DNA of 64,000 nucleotides, taken from contig SCRD01000006.1 of the NCBI GenBank assembly GCA_004298155.1, positions 124,001-188,000 on the forward strand, read 5' to 3'. Under the pieces are notes generated by a model that was given only the letters and a program-made list of their open reading frames with translations, was not told the origin of the DNA and ran no database searches. Position 1 is the first letter of the stretch, and the number at the start of each line of letters is the position of its first letter. This DNA comes from Acidobacteriota bacterium. GTDB lineage: Bacteria; Acidobacteriota; Terriglobia; UBA7540. This document shows, one piece after another, positions 44,152 through 53,036 of this stretch. Position numbers and translations under genes: made by a program.

Positions 44152-45249
44152 CTACTGGGCTCGCTTCACGATCTGCTCCGCCAGAAGATTTTTTACCTTG
44201 GCGCTGTCCCGGAGGGTTTCGATGTAGGCGGCCTTGAGCAATTGCTCCTTTTCATTCTGCAGCGTCTTGCGGATCTGGCTCTGCACCTTGGGGTCCGTCA
44301 AGGGATGCTGCCCGGGCTGTTCAATGCCCAGAAGCTTGATGATGTGGTAACCGCTTGGGGTGTTCATGATTCCGGAAATCTGTCCGGGCTTAAGCCCTTT
44401 GACAACACGGCCGAGAGCCGGGTTGGCCGCCAGCGATGACTCCGGGACAAAGCCCATGTCGCCGCCGCTCATGGCGGTGTTCGGATCTTCGGAGTAATTC
44501 TGGGCAACGGCGGCAAAATCCTGCCCCGCCCGAAGCTGCGCGTAAAGCGCCTGAATTTTTCGCTGCGCCATCTCGGGCGTCTTGGCGTCGTCGTTTTTCA
44601 GGTTGTGCACCTCGTTGCTGGAACCCGGAGTGACCTGAATCTGGGCCAGGTGATATTCGGTTTCCGGGATGTCGAAGGAGGTCTTGTTCTTCTGATAAAA
44701 AGCCGAGATATCCGCATCGCTTACCGAAACCCGGGCGCTGACGTCCCGGTTGATCAGCTTGTTCACGGTGAGGGTGGTTCGAACTTCATCGCGGAGGTCA
44801 TCTTCAGAAATGCCGCGCTCTTTCAGCTTCTGCTCAAACTGCTCCTGGGAGTAGGGGCTCTTCAACTGGCCCATCTTGGTGTCGATCTCGGACTCGGACA
44901 CCGTGATGCCGGATTGAGCGGCGTGCGCCATCAGGATCCGGTTATTGATGAGCTCATTCAGAATATTGAGCTTATAGCTGAGCGCCTCTTCCGAGTCACC
45001 GGTCTCACCCGCGGATCCGGCGCGGCTCTTGTAAATCTTCTCTACCTGGGAGCTGAATATGGGGTGCCCGTCAACTCGTGCCCAGATGTCTCCGGAAGCC
45101 GCGGGCTTGGGCTTGCACGCGGGCATCAACAGCATTGCTGCTGCAGCTCCCAGCAGGCAGGCCGCGGTCGGGTGAAACCGGCGGCATGTGGCGGTCAACT
45201 GTCTATCGAAGCCGGACCATATCCCGCGAACGCCCCGCCTCCCTGTCAT
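44152..45249 (-). CDS. SurA-like peptidyl-prolyl isomerase, lipoprotein
   Basis: About 365 residues from ATG 45249. The N-terminal hydrophobic segment ends in LLMPAC, a plausible lipobox, so it is probably a periplasmic lipoprotein. A SurA N-terminal chaperone domain (about 55-190; NELINNRILMAHAAQSGITVSE) is followed by a parvulin rotamase domain (about 200-300; YSEDPNTAMSGGDMGFVP and PSGYHIIKLL). Such foldases help beta-barrel proteins such as LptD. Longer starts at 45300 and 45318 would run to within 18-36 nt of the divergent rpmB start, so the shorter form is preferred. Confidence 0.85.
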   Translation of the reverse strand: MTGRRGVRGIWSGFDRQLTATCRRFHPTAACLLGAAAAMLLMPACKPKPAASGDIWARVDGHPIFSSQVEKIYKSRAGSAGETGDSEEALSYKLNILNELINNRILMAHAAQSGITVSESEIDTKMGQLKSPYSQEQFEQKLKERGISEDDLRDEVRTTLTVNKLINRDVSARVSVSDADISAFYQKNKTSFDIPETEYHLAQIQVTPGSSNEVHNLKNDDAKTPEMAQRKIQALYAQLRAGQDFAAVAQNYSEDPNTAMSGGDMGFVPESSLAANPALGRVVKGLKPGQISGIMNTPSGYHIIKLLGIEQPGQHPLTDPKVQSQIRKTLQNEKEQLLKAAYIETLRDSAKVKNLLAEQIVKRAQ

Positions 45250-45335
45250 GAGGAAGCGGTAGGCAAGGCGGCGTATATCTGATAAAATCAAGGCTTGCAT
45301 ATTTGAGGTATTGTCCATTTCTTAAGGAGTTTTTG

Positions 45336-45527
45336 ATGGCGCGTCAATGTGAAATTTGCGGCAAAAGTCCTTCTTTCGGAAATAATGTGAGCCACGCTCA
45401 CAATGTCACTCGCCGGAGATGGAACCCCAACCTTCAGCGTGTCCACGCCATCGTGAACGGCGTCCGTAAAACCATGCGCGTGTGCACGGCATGCATCCGC
45501 GCCGGCAGAGTGAGCAAGGCCGCCTGA
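45336..45527 (+). CDS. rpmB: 50S ribosomal protein L28
   Basis: 63 residues. [23 protein letters not shown] is the standard N-terminus, with zinc-ribbon Cys pairs CEIC and CTAC (the C+ form that binds zinc). AAGGAG at 45324-45329 lies 6 nt before the ATG. It is transcribed alone, divergent from the foldase gene and convergent with rel. The 161-nt gap downstream holds no gene. Confidence 0.97.
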   Translation: MARQCEICGKSPSFGNNVSHAHNVTRRRWNPNLQRVHAIVNGVRKTMRVCTACIRAGRVSKAA

Positions 45528-45688
45528 CGGCCGCGCCTGGTCCCGGGCCGATTGTACCGATCAGTCTGGGGCGCTCCTGCTCTCCAACGAACGCGCGGCT
45601 GTGCGCACCGGGTATCTCACAACAGATTAGCCATCCGATGGGTGACCGTCAAACTCTCCCCCGGAGACGTTCCCTGCGCGCGGCGGCC

Positions 45689-47836
45689 TCATGTCTTTTG
45701 GACACGCTCGACCCGGTAAACGCCCTCGATTTTCCGAAGCGATGACACTATCTTTTCCAGGTGCTCCTTGTCAACGATGTCAACGGTGACGTCGATAGAG
45801 GCCTGGTTGTCACCGGTCCGGGCCTCGATATCCTGGATGTTCGAGCGGTCACTGCTAATGACCGCGGTGATATCCGCCAGCATCCCCTGGCGGTCCGTCG
45901 TGAGCAGGGTCAGCCTGACTGGGTAGAAGGTATATTTCGGCCCTGTCCACTCGACATCGATACGCCGCTCGGCGTCGTACATGAGGTTCTGGACGTTGGG
46001 ACAGGCCTTCGAGTGAACAGAAATACCCTTGCCCCGCGTGATATAGCCCACGATCTGTTCGCCACGAATTGGATTGCAGCACTTTGCCCGGTACACCAGC
46101 AAGTCGCCCTGGCCATGGACCTGGATAGCAGCGTCAGAGCGGAGGCCAAGAACCCGCTTGAAAGCGCTGCCCAGCCGCGACGGCTGGCCGGACTCCAGGC
46201 CGACTTCCGGGCTGAGTTTCGAAAGGACCTGGCGGGCCGAGTATTTGCCGAAGCCAATGCCCGCAAGCAGATCGTCAACCAGGCTGCAGCCGTATTCCTT
46301 GCCGACGCGTGCATAGTCTTCGTCGGTAATTTTCTTCATTACGATGCTGTGTTTTCGGGCCTCTTTCTCAAGCAGCTTTCTGCCAATCTCGAGCGCCTGC
46401 TTGCGCTGTTCGATGTTGATCCAGTGCTTGATTTTGTTTCGCGCTCTCGAAGTCTTGACGTGAGCCAGCCAGTCGCGGCTGGGGTTGTGTGCAGACTGGG
46501 CGACGATCTCAACAATGTCACCGTTCAGCAGCTTGGTTTTCAGCGGAACGATCCGGCCGTTAACTTTGGCGCCCACGCAATGATTGCCAATCTCTGTGTG
46601 GATGGCATAGGCAAAGTCGATTGGCGTGGCTTCGCGCGGCAGCACAATCACTTTGCCCTTGGGAGTAAACGTGTAGACTTCCTGCGGATAGAGATCAATC
46701 TTGAGGGTGGAGAGGAAGTCGCTGGAATCCCTCATCTCCTTCTGCCATTCCACCAGGTGGCGCAGCCAGGCAAAGCGCTCGGCGTCCTGGACAGTGGTCC
46801 CGTGTCCGTCTTTGTACTTCCAGTGCGCCGCGATGCCTTCTTCAGCCACGCGGTGCATTTCTTCCGTTCGGATCTGAACTTCAAACGGCTGACCGTGCGG
46901 GCCGATCACTGAAGTGTGAAGCGACTGATAAAGATTGGAACGGGGGATGGCGATGAAATCTTTGATTCTCCCCGGGACCGGCCGCCAGGTATTGTGGATT
47001 ACGCCCAGAGCAGCATAACAATTTTTTACGTCGTCGGTTATGATGCGGATGGCGAGGAGGTCATATACCTGCTCGATGGCAATGTTCTGTCTCTTAAGTT
47101 TCTGCCAGATGCTATAGAGCCGCTTGATGCGGCCCTCGATCCTGACGGGGATCGCGTTCTCTTTCATCTTGGCCTCAACCAGCTGCTGGACTTCGGCAAG
47201 GAAATGCTCGTTGACTTTTCTCCGGCTCTCCACTGCCTTCTTTACTTCCAGGTAAGCCTCTGGCTCAAGATAACGGAACGCAAGGTCTTCCAATTCTCCC
47301 CGGATTTTTCCCATGCCCAGGCGATGAGCAATGGGTGCATAAATTTCAAGCGTCTCGTGGGCAATTCGACGGCGCTTCTCAACCGGCAGGTGCTCCAGGG
47401 TCCGCATATTATGCAGGCGGTCTGCCAGCTTTACCAGGACGACGCGGACGTCGTCCACCATAGCGAGCAGCATCTTCCGGAAGTTTTCCGCCTGCTGGTC
47501 CTCAGGGCTCAGGAAATGGATGCGGCTGATTTTGGTGACGCCTTCCACGATGTGGGCCACTTCTGGCCCGAACTGCGCCTGCAGTCCATCGAGGCTGGTT
47601 TCCGTATCTTCGATCACGTCATGCAGCATGCCGGCCGCCAGGCATACGGTGTCGAGGCGCAATTCCGCAAGAATATTTGTTACTTCCACCGGGTGGGATA
47701 TGTAAGGCTCTCCCGACAGGCGTTTCTGGCCTTCGTGCTTCTCCAGGCATAAGCGGTATGCATTGCGCAGCACGGCCAGGTCGTCACCTGGACGGTAAGA
47801 TTCGACCTTCCTGAGAACGGTCTCGAATTGCGTCAT
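45689..47836 (-). CDS. rel: Bifunctional (p)ppGpp synthetase/hydrolase
   Basis: 715 residues, full-length long Rel. In order: an HD hydrolase domain (LHDVIEDTE; about 20-190), the synthetase domain (GRIKDFIAIPRSNLYQSLHT, with the RxKD form found in bifunctional enzymes), TGS (VYTFTPKGKVIVLPREATPID), the zinc-finger/conserved-Cys region (CCNPIRGEQIVGYITRG) and a C-terminal ACT domain. It controls the stringent response to amino acid and other starvation. The ATG 47836 fits the family N-terminus; a longer frame to 47932 has unrelated sequence. Confidence 0.96.
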   Translation of the reverse strand: MTQFETVLRKVESYRPGDDLAVLRNAYRLCLEKHEGQKRLSGEPYISHPVEVTNILAELRLDTVCLAAGMLHDVIEDTETSLDGLQAQFGPEVAHIVEGVTKISRIHFLSPEDQQAENFRKMLLAMVDDVRVVLVKLADRLHNMRTLEHLPVEKRRRIAHETLEIYAPIAHRLGMGKIRGELEDLAFRYLEPEAYLEVKKAVESRRKVNEHFLAEVQQLVEAKMKENAIPVRIEGRIKRLYSIWQKLKRQNIAIEQVYDLLAIRIITDDVKNCYAALGVIHNTWRPVPGRIKDFIAIPRSNLYQSLHTSVIGPHGQPFEVQIRTEEMHRVAEEGIAAHWKYKDGHGTTVQDAERFAWLRHLVEWQKEMRDSSDFLSTLKIDLYPQEVYTFTPKGKVIVLPREATPIDFAYAIHTEIGNHCVGAKVNGRIVPLKTKLLNGDIVEIVAQSAHNPSRDWLAHVKTSRARNKIKHWINIEQRKQALEIGRKLLEKEARKHSIVMKKITDEDYARVGKEYGCSLVDDLLAGIGFGKYSARQVLSKLSPEVGLESGQPSRLGSAFKRVLGLRSDAAIQVHGQGDLLVYRAKCCNPIRGEQIVGYITRGKGISVHSKACPNVQNLMYDAERRIDVEWTGPKYTFYPVRLTLLTTDRQGMLADITAVISSDRSNIQDIEARTGDNQASIDVTVDIVDKEHLEKIVSSLRKIEGVYRVERVQKT

Positions 47837-48030
47837 AAACACCCATACTATTCTAGGCCAGCGCAGTTCAGGTGCACAAGCGGCCTCATACCCTCGCCGC
47901 ATGCTGGCATTCTTCTTAAAGGAAGGCAGCACGGATTGTTGTTCGACAAATGGCTACCTCAGGTGGCCGCTACAGGCCTGGGCGCGCTCATTGAAGGAGT
48001 GCGCCAGCAATCGATAGCAGCGACCCAAAA

Positions 48031-48068
48031 CAAAAAGCCCTCCGCCTCCTGTAGATGAAGCGAAGGGC
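48031..48068 (-). terminator. Rho-independent terminator of the tgt-secDF-tonB-TPR run
   Basis: On the minus strand, GCCCTTCGC and GCGGAGGGC form a 9-bp stem with one mismatch, followed at once by TTTTTGTTTT. It lies 32-69 nt beyond the stop of the TPR lipoprotein gene and closes the nine-gene minus-strand run. Confidence 0.8.
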
Positions 48069-48099
48069 CCTGTGTAGACTCCCTGGCAACGCTGCTAAG

Positions 48100-48909
48100 T
48101 TACGATCCCTGCGATGAAGGCGTGGCGGGTTCAGACTTCCGGAGGTCCATGGCCTTTTGCTGCCAGTCATTAGCTGTCTTCAGGTCGGATTCACGGTCGT
48201 CACCCGCCTTATCAAGGTCCGCTTTCTGCCGGTAAAGGAGGCCCAGGTAAGCCATGCTGTTCATGTCGTTTGGCTTCATATCCAGAGCTTTCTTAAGGGC
48301 GTCGATTCCCTCATCGACCAGCTTGCTGTTCTGCTCCTCCAGCTGCGCCCGATATTTTTCCGGCAACGGTTTCAGGTTGCCATGCGCATCCGGCATCAGG
48401 AGGTTCAAGTCCTTGCGGATCTTACCGTCAGCCTGGAAAGCCTGCGCCCAATCGATGACGCCAATCCAGTAATAAGGCTCGGGGTTGTTTGGCTCGAACT
48501 GCATCCTTTGCCGCTGGAAGTCTTTAGCCTTATCGAAGTTTTTCATGTTGTAATAGATCTGTCCGATGCTGGCCAGCGCTGTGGTATTTTTTTCATCCAG
48601 CTTCAGCACGTCTTCGAAAGCCGCGATTGCCTGCTCCCCAATCTTGATGTTTTCCGCCGTATCCCCCCCCGGAATATACATCTGCGCATAGGCAGTAGCC
48701 AGGTATAACCGCGCGTTGACCAGGGACGGATCAAGCTGCACCGAGCTCTTAAAATGTTCAATTGCTTCCTGGAACTTCCCGTTGCGATACGATTGCACAC
48801 CCTTATTGAGCTGGTCCCGGGCTTTCAACTTCGTGAACGCAGTGCAGCCACTACCCAGGACTGCCAGCAACAACACCGCACACAACGGTGCCAGCTTGTA
48901 ACGACGCAT
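48100..48909 (-). CDS. TPR-repeat lipoprotein
   Basis: 269 residues. The signal peptide ends in a good lipobox, VLGSGC (Cys 22). Four or so tetratricopeptide repeats follow (for example YRNGKFQEAIEHFKSSVQLDP and IGQIYYNMKNFDKAKDFQRQR), so it is a protein-interaction scaffold at the inner or outer membrane. It is the last gene of the tonB-exbB-exbD run, 42 nt after the second exbD, and is followed by a clear terminator. Confidence 0.88.
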   Translation of the reverse strand: MRRYKLAPLCAVLLLAVLGSGCTAFTKLKARDQLNKGVQSYRNGKFQEAIEHFKSSVQLDPSLVNARLYLATAYAQMYIPGGDTAENIKIGEQAIAAFEDVLKLDEKNTTALASIGQIYYNMKNFDKAKDFQRQRMQFEPNNPEPYYWIGVIDWAQAFQADGKIRKDLNLLMPDAHGNLKPLPEKYRAQLEEQNSKLVDEGIDALKKALDMKPNDMNSMAYLGLLYRQKADLDKAGDDRESDLKTANDWQQKAMDLRKSEPATPSSQGS

Positions 48910-48951
48910 CTCTGATCCTCCCTAGATCAATATTTGCAGGGACCCGAAACC

Positions 48952-49386
48952 TTACTGCTGGGACTCGATCGACTTCGTAATCAGACCGATCTTGTCGGCG
49001 CCAGATCCCTTGGAAATGTCTATTACTTCAGCCACGTCCTGGAATGGCAGCTTCGGATCGCCCTTAATGAACATAATGTGGTCATTGCGATTTTTGAAGA
49101 TATCCACCAGATGCTGCCCCAGATCACCAATCGTTACGGGCGTCTGGTTGATGCTGATGGCCCGTTGTGCATCGATTGACACCACAATCGTTCGCTGGAT
49201 TACGTTCGGGTCCTGCTTCTGATTCTTGTCCGGTTTGGGAACCAGCGCGTCCAATCCTTTGGGTGTCAAGGGCGTGATGATCATAAAGATGATCAGCAGC
49301 ACCAGCAGCACGTCAATCAGAGGCGTCACATTGAGATTCATCATTGTGCCGCCCCGGTTGCCACCAACAGCTATTGCCATATTCAT
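48952..49386 (-). CDS. exbD: ExbD/TolR-family biopolymer transport protein (second copy)
   Basis: 144 residues. One N-terminal membrane helix containing the essential Asp (NVTPLIDVLLVLLIIFMI) and a periplasmic domain. With ExbB it forms the proton-driven motor that energises TonB or Tol-Pal. It is a divergent paralogue of the exbD immediately upstream, perhaps giving a heteromeric motor. Confidence 0.92.
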   Translation of the reverse strand: MNMAIAVGGNRGGTMMNLNVTPLIDVLLVLLIIFMIITPLTPKGLDALVPKPDKNQKQDPNVIQRTIVVSIDAQRAISINQTPVTIGDLGQHLVDIFKNRNDHIMFIKGDPKLPFQDVAEVIDISKGSGADKIGLITKSIESQQ

Positions 49387-49434
49387 ACCCTCCTTCTTCA
49401 GCCGGCCTCGAGCGAGTGGTCCGTGATTAAGGCT

Positions 49435-49883
<449 letters not shown>

Positions 49884-49884
<1 letters not shown>

Positions 49885-50609
49885 TATTTCTTCCCTCCGG
49901 TGCTCTTAATGAAGTAATCCACCAGTTCGGAAGAGGAGTTGTCCATTTCCACGTCAAAGCCTTCAATCTTGTTCGTGAAATAGTTGTACAGCCACACGGC
50001 AGGGATGGCAACGAACAGACCGATAGCGGTGGTCACAAGAGCTTCCGCGATTCCACCAGCGACCGCGCCGAGGCCGGTTGATTTGCTGCTGGAAATCCCC
50101 TGGAACGCGTGAATAATTCCCAGCACGGTGCCGAACAGTCCGACAAAGGGCGCCGTTGATCCAATCGTGGCCAGACTGGAGATTCCCCGCTTGAGTTCAG
50201 CATGGACGATTGCCGAGGCCCGATCGAGGGCGCGCTTGGAAGCTTCGATCATTTCACCCGGGATCTCTGCTGAGACCTGGTGCGCATGGAACTCCTGGAG
50301 ACCGGCTGTAACGACTTTGGCCAGGTGGCTTCTTTTGTTCTGCTCAGCGATAGAAATCGCCTCATCCACCCTGCCGTCTTTCAAAGCGCCGGCAACTGCG
50401 GGAGCAAAGATGCGGGACTGCTTCCGGGCCGCCTGGAAGGCGATCCAGCGGTCAATGGCAACGCCGATCGACCACGCCGACATAAAGAACAGCACGATCA
50501 CTACCGACCGGGCTGACCACCCCATTGACTTCCACATGTCCAGGGGGTTGAATGAGGTGGTTGCTTCCTGAAACAACAACATCGTAACCAAAAGGTTTGT
50601 TCCTAACAT
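49884..50609 (-). CDS. exbB: ExbB/TolQ/MotA-family proton channel protein
   Basis: 241 residues. Three membrane helices: about 29-47, 132-158 and 176-202 (GSTAPFVGLFGTVLGIIHAFQGIS and VTTAIGLFVAIPAVWLYNYF are the conserved proton-channel segments). The stator of the TonB or Tol energising complex, with the two ExbD proteins downstream. The cytoplasmic loop lies between helices 1 and 2. Confidence 0.94.
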
Positions 50610-50649
50610 ACTTGTCTAGTTCCTCCTCAAGGATTTTAATAACAGCCGA

Positions 50650-51672
50650 CTACCCCGCCAGGGTGAAGTTTACGTCAATTTCGGTAACCACTTCCACAGG
50701 TTCACCGTTCAACAGCGTCGGCTGGTAGCGCCATTGTTTTACCGCATCCAGAGCGGCTTTGACGAGTAACGGATGGCCGCTCAAAACCTTCAAGTCCTGA
50801 ATCGTTCCGTCCTTTGCAATAATTGCCTCAAGCCTGACTGTTCCCTGGATCCGAGCCATCTTGGCGAGAGGCGGATAATCCGGCGTCGGCTTGAAAATCA
50901 GTTTGGCGGCTTCAACCTGGCCGCCCACTCTGATCCGCTGAGGCGTTGTGGGCTTCGGCGGCGGTGGCGGCGGGGGACCGCCGGTCACCCCTCCGATGAT
51001 GCCTCCAAGGACCCCACCCATTTCGCCGCCCGGTACGCCACCCGTGACGCCGCCAACGACTCCGGTTGACTGCACAACCGGCTGGTCCTTGATTTTGGCA
51101 ATCGTCTTCGGGATAACGGTCGGCGCCTTCATCAGGTCCTGCATGCTCACCCTATGAATGACAACCGGGGGAGCTTTGGCAGGCGGAGGCGGCGGGGGAG
51201 GCGGTGGTGGTGGCGCTACCAGGAAAGTCATCAACTGGGCTTTCGGCAGTGCATCCGTGTAAATCAAGGGGATGATTACCGTGATCCCGATAATGATGAT
51301 CTCAAAAATGTATGCAATGGGCAGCGTCGCCCTTTTCCAGTCATCTGTTTTTGCGGCGGAATAACAGAGGTAGAACAAAAACCCCACCAGGTTGAGCACG
51401 GCCACTATGATCAGCCAGGGCCAGGTATTCAATTTGAGGTGCCTCGAATCCGAGTAGACGTAACAGAGAATCAACCCGTAAAAGAAAAAGATCACCCCAA
51501 GAATCGTTGATTGGGTGATCAACACCTTAAAATCGGGCGTTTCAATCAAAGGTAAGCCAAAATACCCAATCAGGAACCCCGCGATCCCGACCGCAAGCGC
51601 GACCAGCCAGTGCACGCCTTTTAACACAGGCTCGCGGGTTGGCGAGGAATCCAGCAGCGTGTCACCAAGCAT
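50650..51672 (-). CDS. tonB: TonB-like energy transducer with a polytopic N-terminus
   Basis: About 340 residues. The C-terminal TonB domain (about 255-340; YPPLAKMARIQGTVRLEAII, QWRYQPTLLNGEPV) contacts outer-membrane receptors. It is preceded by two Pro-rich runs and a Gly-rich linker (GGVTGGVPGGEMGG). Unlike single-helix TonB, the N-terminus has about four hydrophobic helices (18-41, 52-73, 82-105, 115-138). Both proline runs (11 and 7 prolines) flank the Gly-rich part. The start ATG 51672 has a GAGGGGG SD; a GTG at 51681 is also in frame. It lies between secF and exbB. Confidence 0.85.
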   Translation of the reverse strand: MLGDTLLDSSPTREPVLKGVHWLVALAVGIAGFLIGYFGLPLIETPDFKVLITQSTILGVIFFFYGLILCYVYSDSRHLKLNTWPWLIIVAVLNLVGFLFYLCYSAAKTDDWKRATLPIAYIFEIIIIGITVIIPLIYTDALPKAQLMTFLVAPPPPPPPPPPPAKAPPVVIHRVSMQDLMKAPTVIPKTIAKIKDQPVVQSTGVVGGVTGGVPGGEMGGVLGGIIGGVTGGPPPPPPPKPTTPQRIRVGGQVEAAKLIFKPTPDYPPLAKMARIQGTVRLEAIIAKDGTIQDLKVLSGHPLLVKAALDAVKQWRYQPTLLNGEPVEVVTEIDVNFTLAG

Positions 51673-51743
51673 GATACCCACCCCCTCTCATCGCCGAAGT
51701 CCCGTCCGCATCAGCCTCCAGGACTTTCGACTGGAGAAATTTA

Positions 51744-52973
51744 TTACCGTTTGGCAGCAGCAACTTCCCGCTCATAAACTTTACGCTTTTCCTTTACCCG
51801 TCCACTGCCCGCCCTGGTTTGCCAGAACACCAGGATAGGACTTGCTATCGCAATGGAAGAATATGTTCCAATCACAACCCCCACCACCATCGCGAAGGAA
51901 AACCCATGGATGACATCTCCCCCGAACAGGTAGAGCGCAAGGACCGCAAGAAACGTAAGCCCTGAGGTCAGGATAGTCCGGCTCAGGGTCTGATTAATGC
52001 TCCGGTTTACCAGATCGACAAAGTTCTCGCGTTTGCTCGAAGGCAGGTTCTCTCGTATGCGGTCGAATACAACGATGGTATCGTTCATCGAATAGCCCAC
52101 AAGCGTCAGCAGGGCCGCAATGACATCCAGCGTAATCTCTTTGTTAAATAGCGAAAACAAACCGATCGTGATTAGAACATCGTGAAAGACGGCGATTACC
52201 GCCGACACGCCATAAATTAACTCAAAACGGAACCAAATGTAAACCAACATTGCAGCGAGCCCCGCCAGGGTCACATAAACGGCTTCGCGCCGCAGGTCCG
52301 AACCAACCTTGGGCCCCACAATCTGCGTGTTGCGAATGGTAAATCCCGACAGGTAGAAATCCTTTTCCAGCGCCCCGAGGACCGCCGGGGTCACGCCCGA
52401 AACTGCGCTCAACTGCTGGAAGTTCGCAATCAACCCGCCCTGCGGCGGCGTGTCACGAAACTTGACCATTGCTTGAGCAAGGTTCTGGTAGGTGCTGGTT
52501 GCGATTTCTATTCCCCTGGAAGCCAGACCCAGCGGATCCGCCACCAGCATGTGGTCTTCCAGGGTCTTCGCGCTTGCGTTGTTAAAATCCGCTTTGCCCG
52601 CTGACGCCCCTCCGTACAATTCCGTAAGAGCTTTTACAATGGCATTCTTTCCGGTATCCAGGGCCTCGCCACCGGTCGCACCCCTTTCAAGCGGCAACTC
52701 GATCATCGCCGAATGCTCTGAAGCAAGCCCAAGACTCTGGATTGATGCACCGTGCCAATTGTCACTGGCAAGCTGCCTGCGAATAGCGCCGACATCAGGT
52801 TCCTTGGAAAATTTCACCATGACCTGCGTGCCGCTGCGAAACTCGATCCCGTAAACAAGCCCGCGGTGCACGGCGATCGAGATCAATCCCGCAACCAGCA
52901 GAGCCATCGAAACACTGATGAAGTACCACTTCCTGCCCAGCCAGTCGATATTAGGTTCGTGAAAGAATTCCAT
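51744..52973 (-). CDS. secF: Protein translocase subunit SecF
   Basis: 409 residues, against about 320 for E. coli SecF. Six membrane helices with the SecD/SecF signature (GYSMNDTIVVFDRIREN, and YGIEFRSGTQ early). It uses the proton motive force to pull exported proteins out of SecYEG. The extra length is mostly in the first periplasmic region (about 95-200), including a stretch NNASAKTLEDHMLVADP that I do not recognise. It lies 64 nt after secD. Confidence 0.95.
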   Translation of the reverse strand: MEFFHEPNIDWLGRKWYFISVSMALLVAGLISIAVHRGLVYGIEFRSGTQVMVKFSKEPDVGAIRRQLASDNWHGASIQSLGLASEHSAMIELPLERGATGGEALDTGKNAIVKALTELYGGASAGKADFNNASAKTLEDHMLVADPLGLASRGIEIATSTYQNLAQAMVKFRDTPPQGGLIANFQQLSAVSGVTPAVLGALEKDFYLSGFTIRNTQIVGPKVGSDLRREAVYVTLAGLAAMLVYIWFRFELIYGVSAVIAVFHDVLITIGLFSLFNKEITLDVIAALLTLVGYSMNDTIVVFDRIRENLPSSKRENFVDLVNRSINQTLSRTILTSGLTFLAVLALYLFGGDVIHGFSFAMVVGVVIGTYSSIAIASPILVFWQTRAGSGRVKEKRKVYEREVAAAKR

Positions 52974-53036
52974 TTTTACCCTGATCCAGCGCCTGTAGTC
53001 ATAGACACCGGAAGCATACCTTATGTTCCCAAAAAG

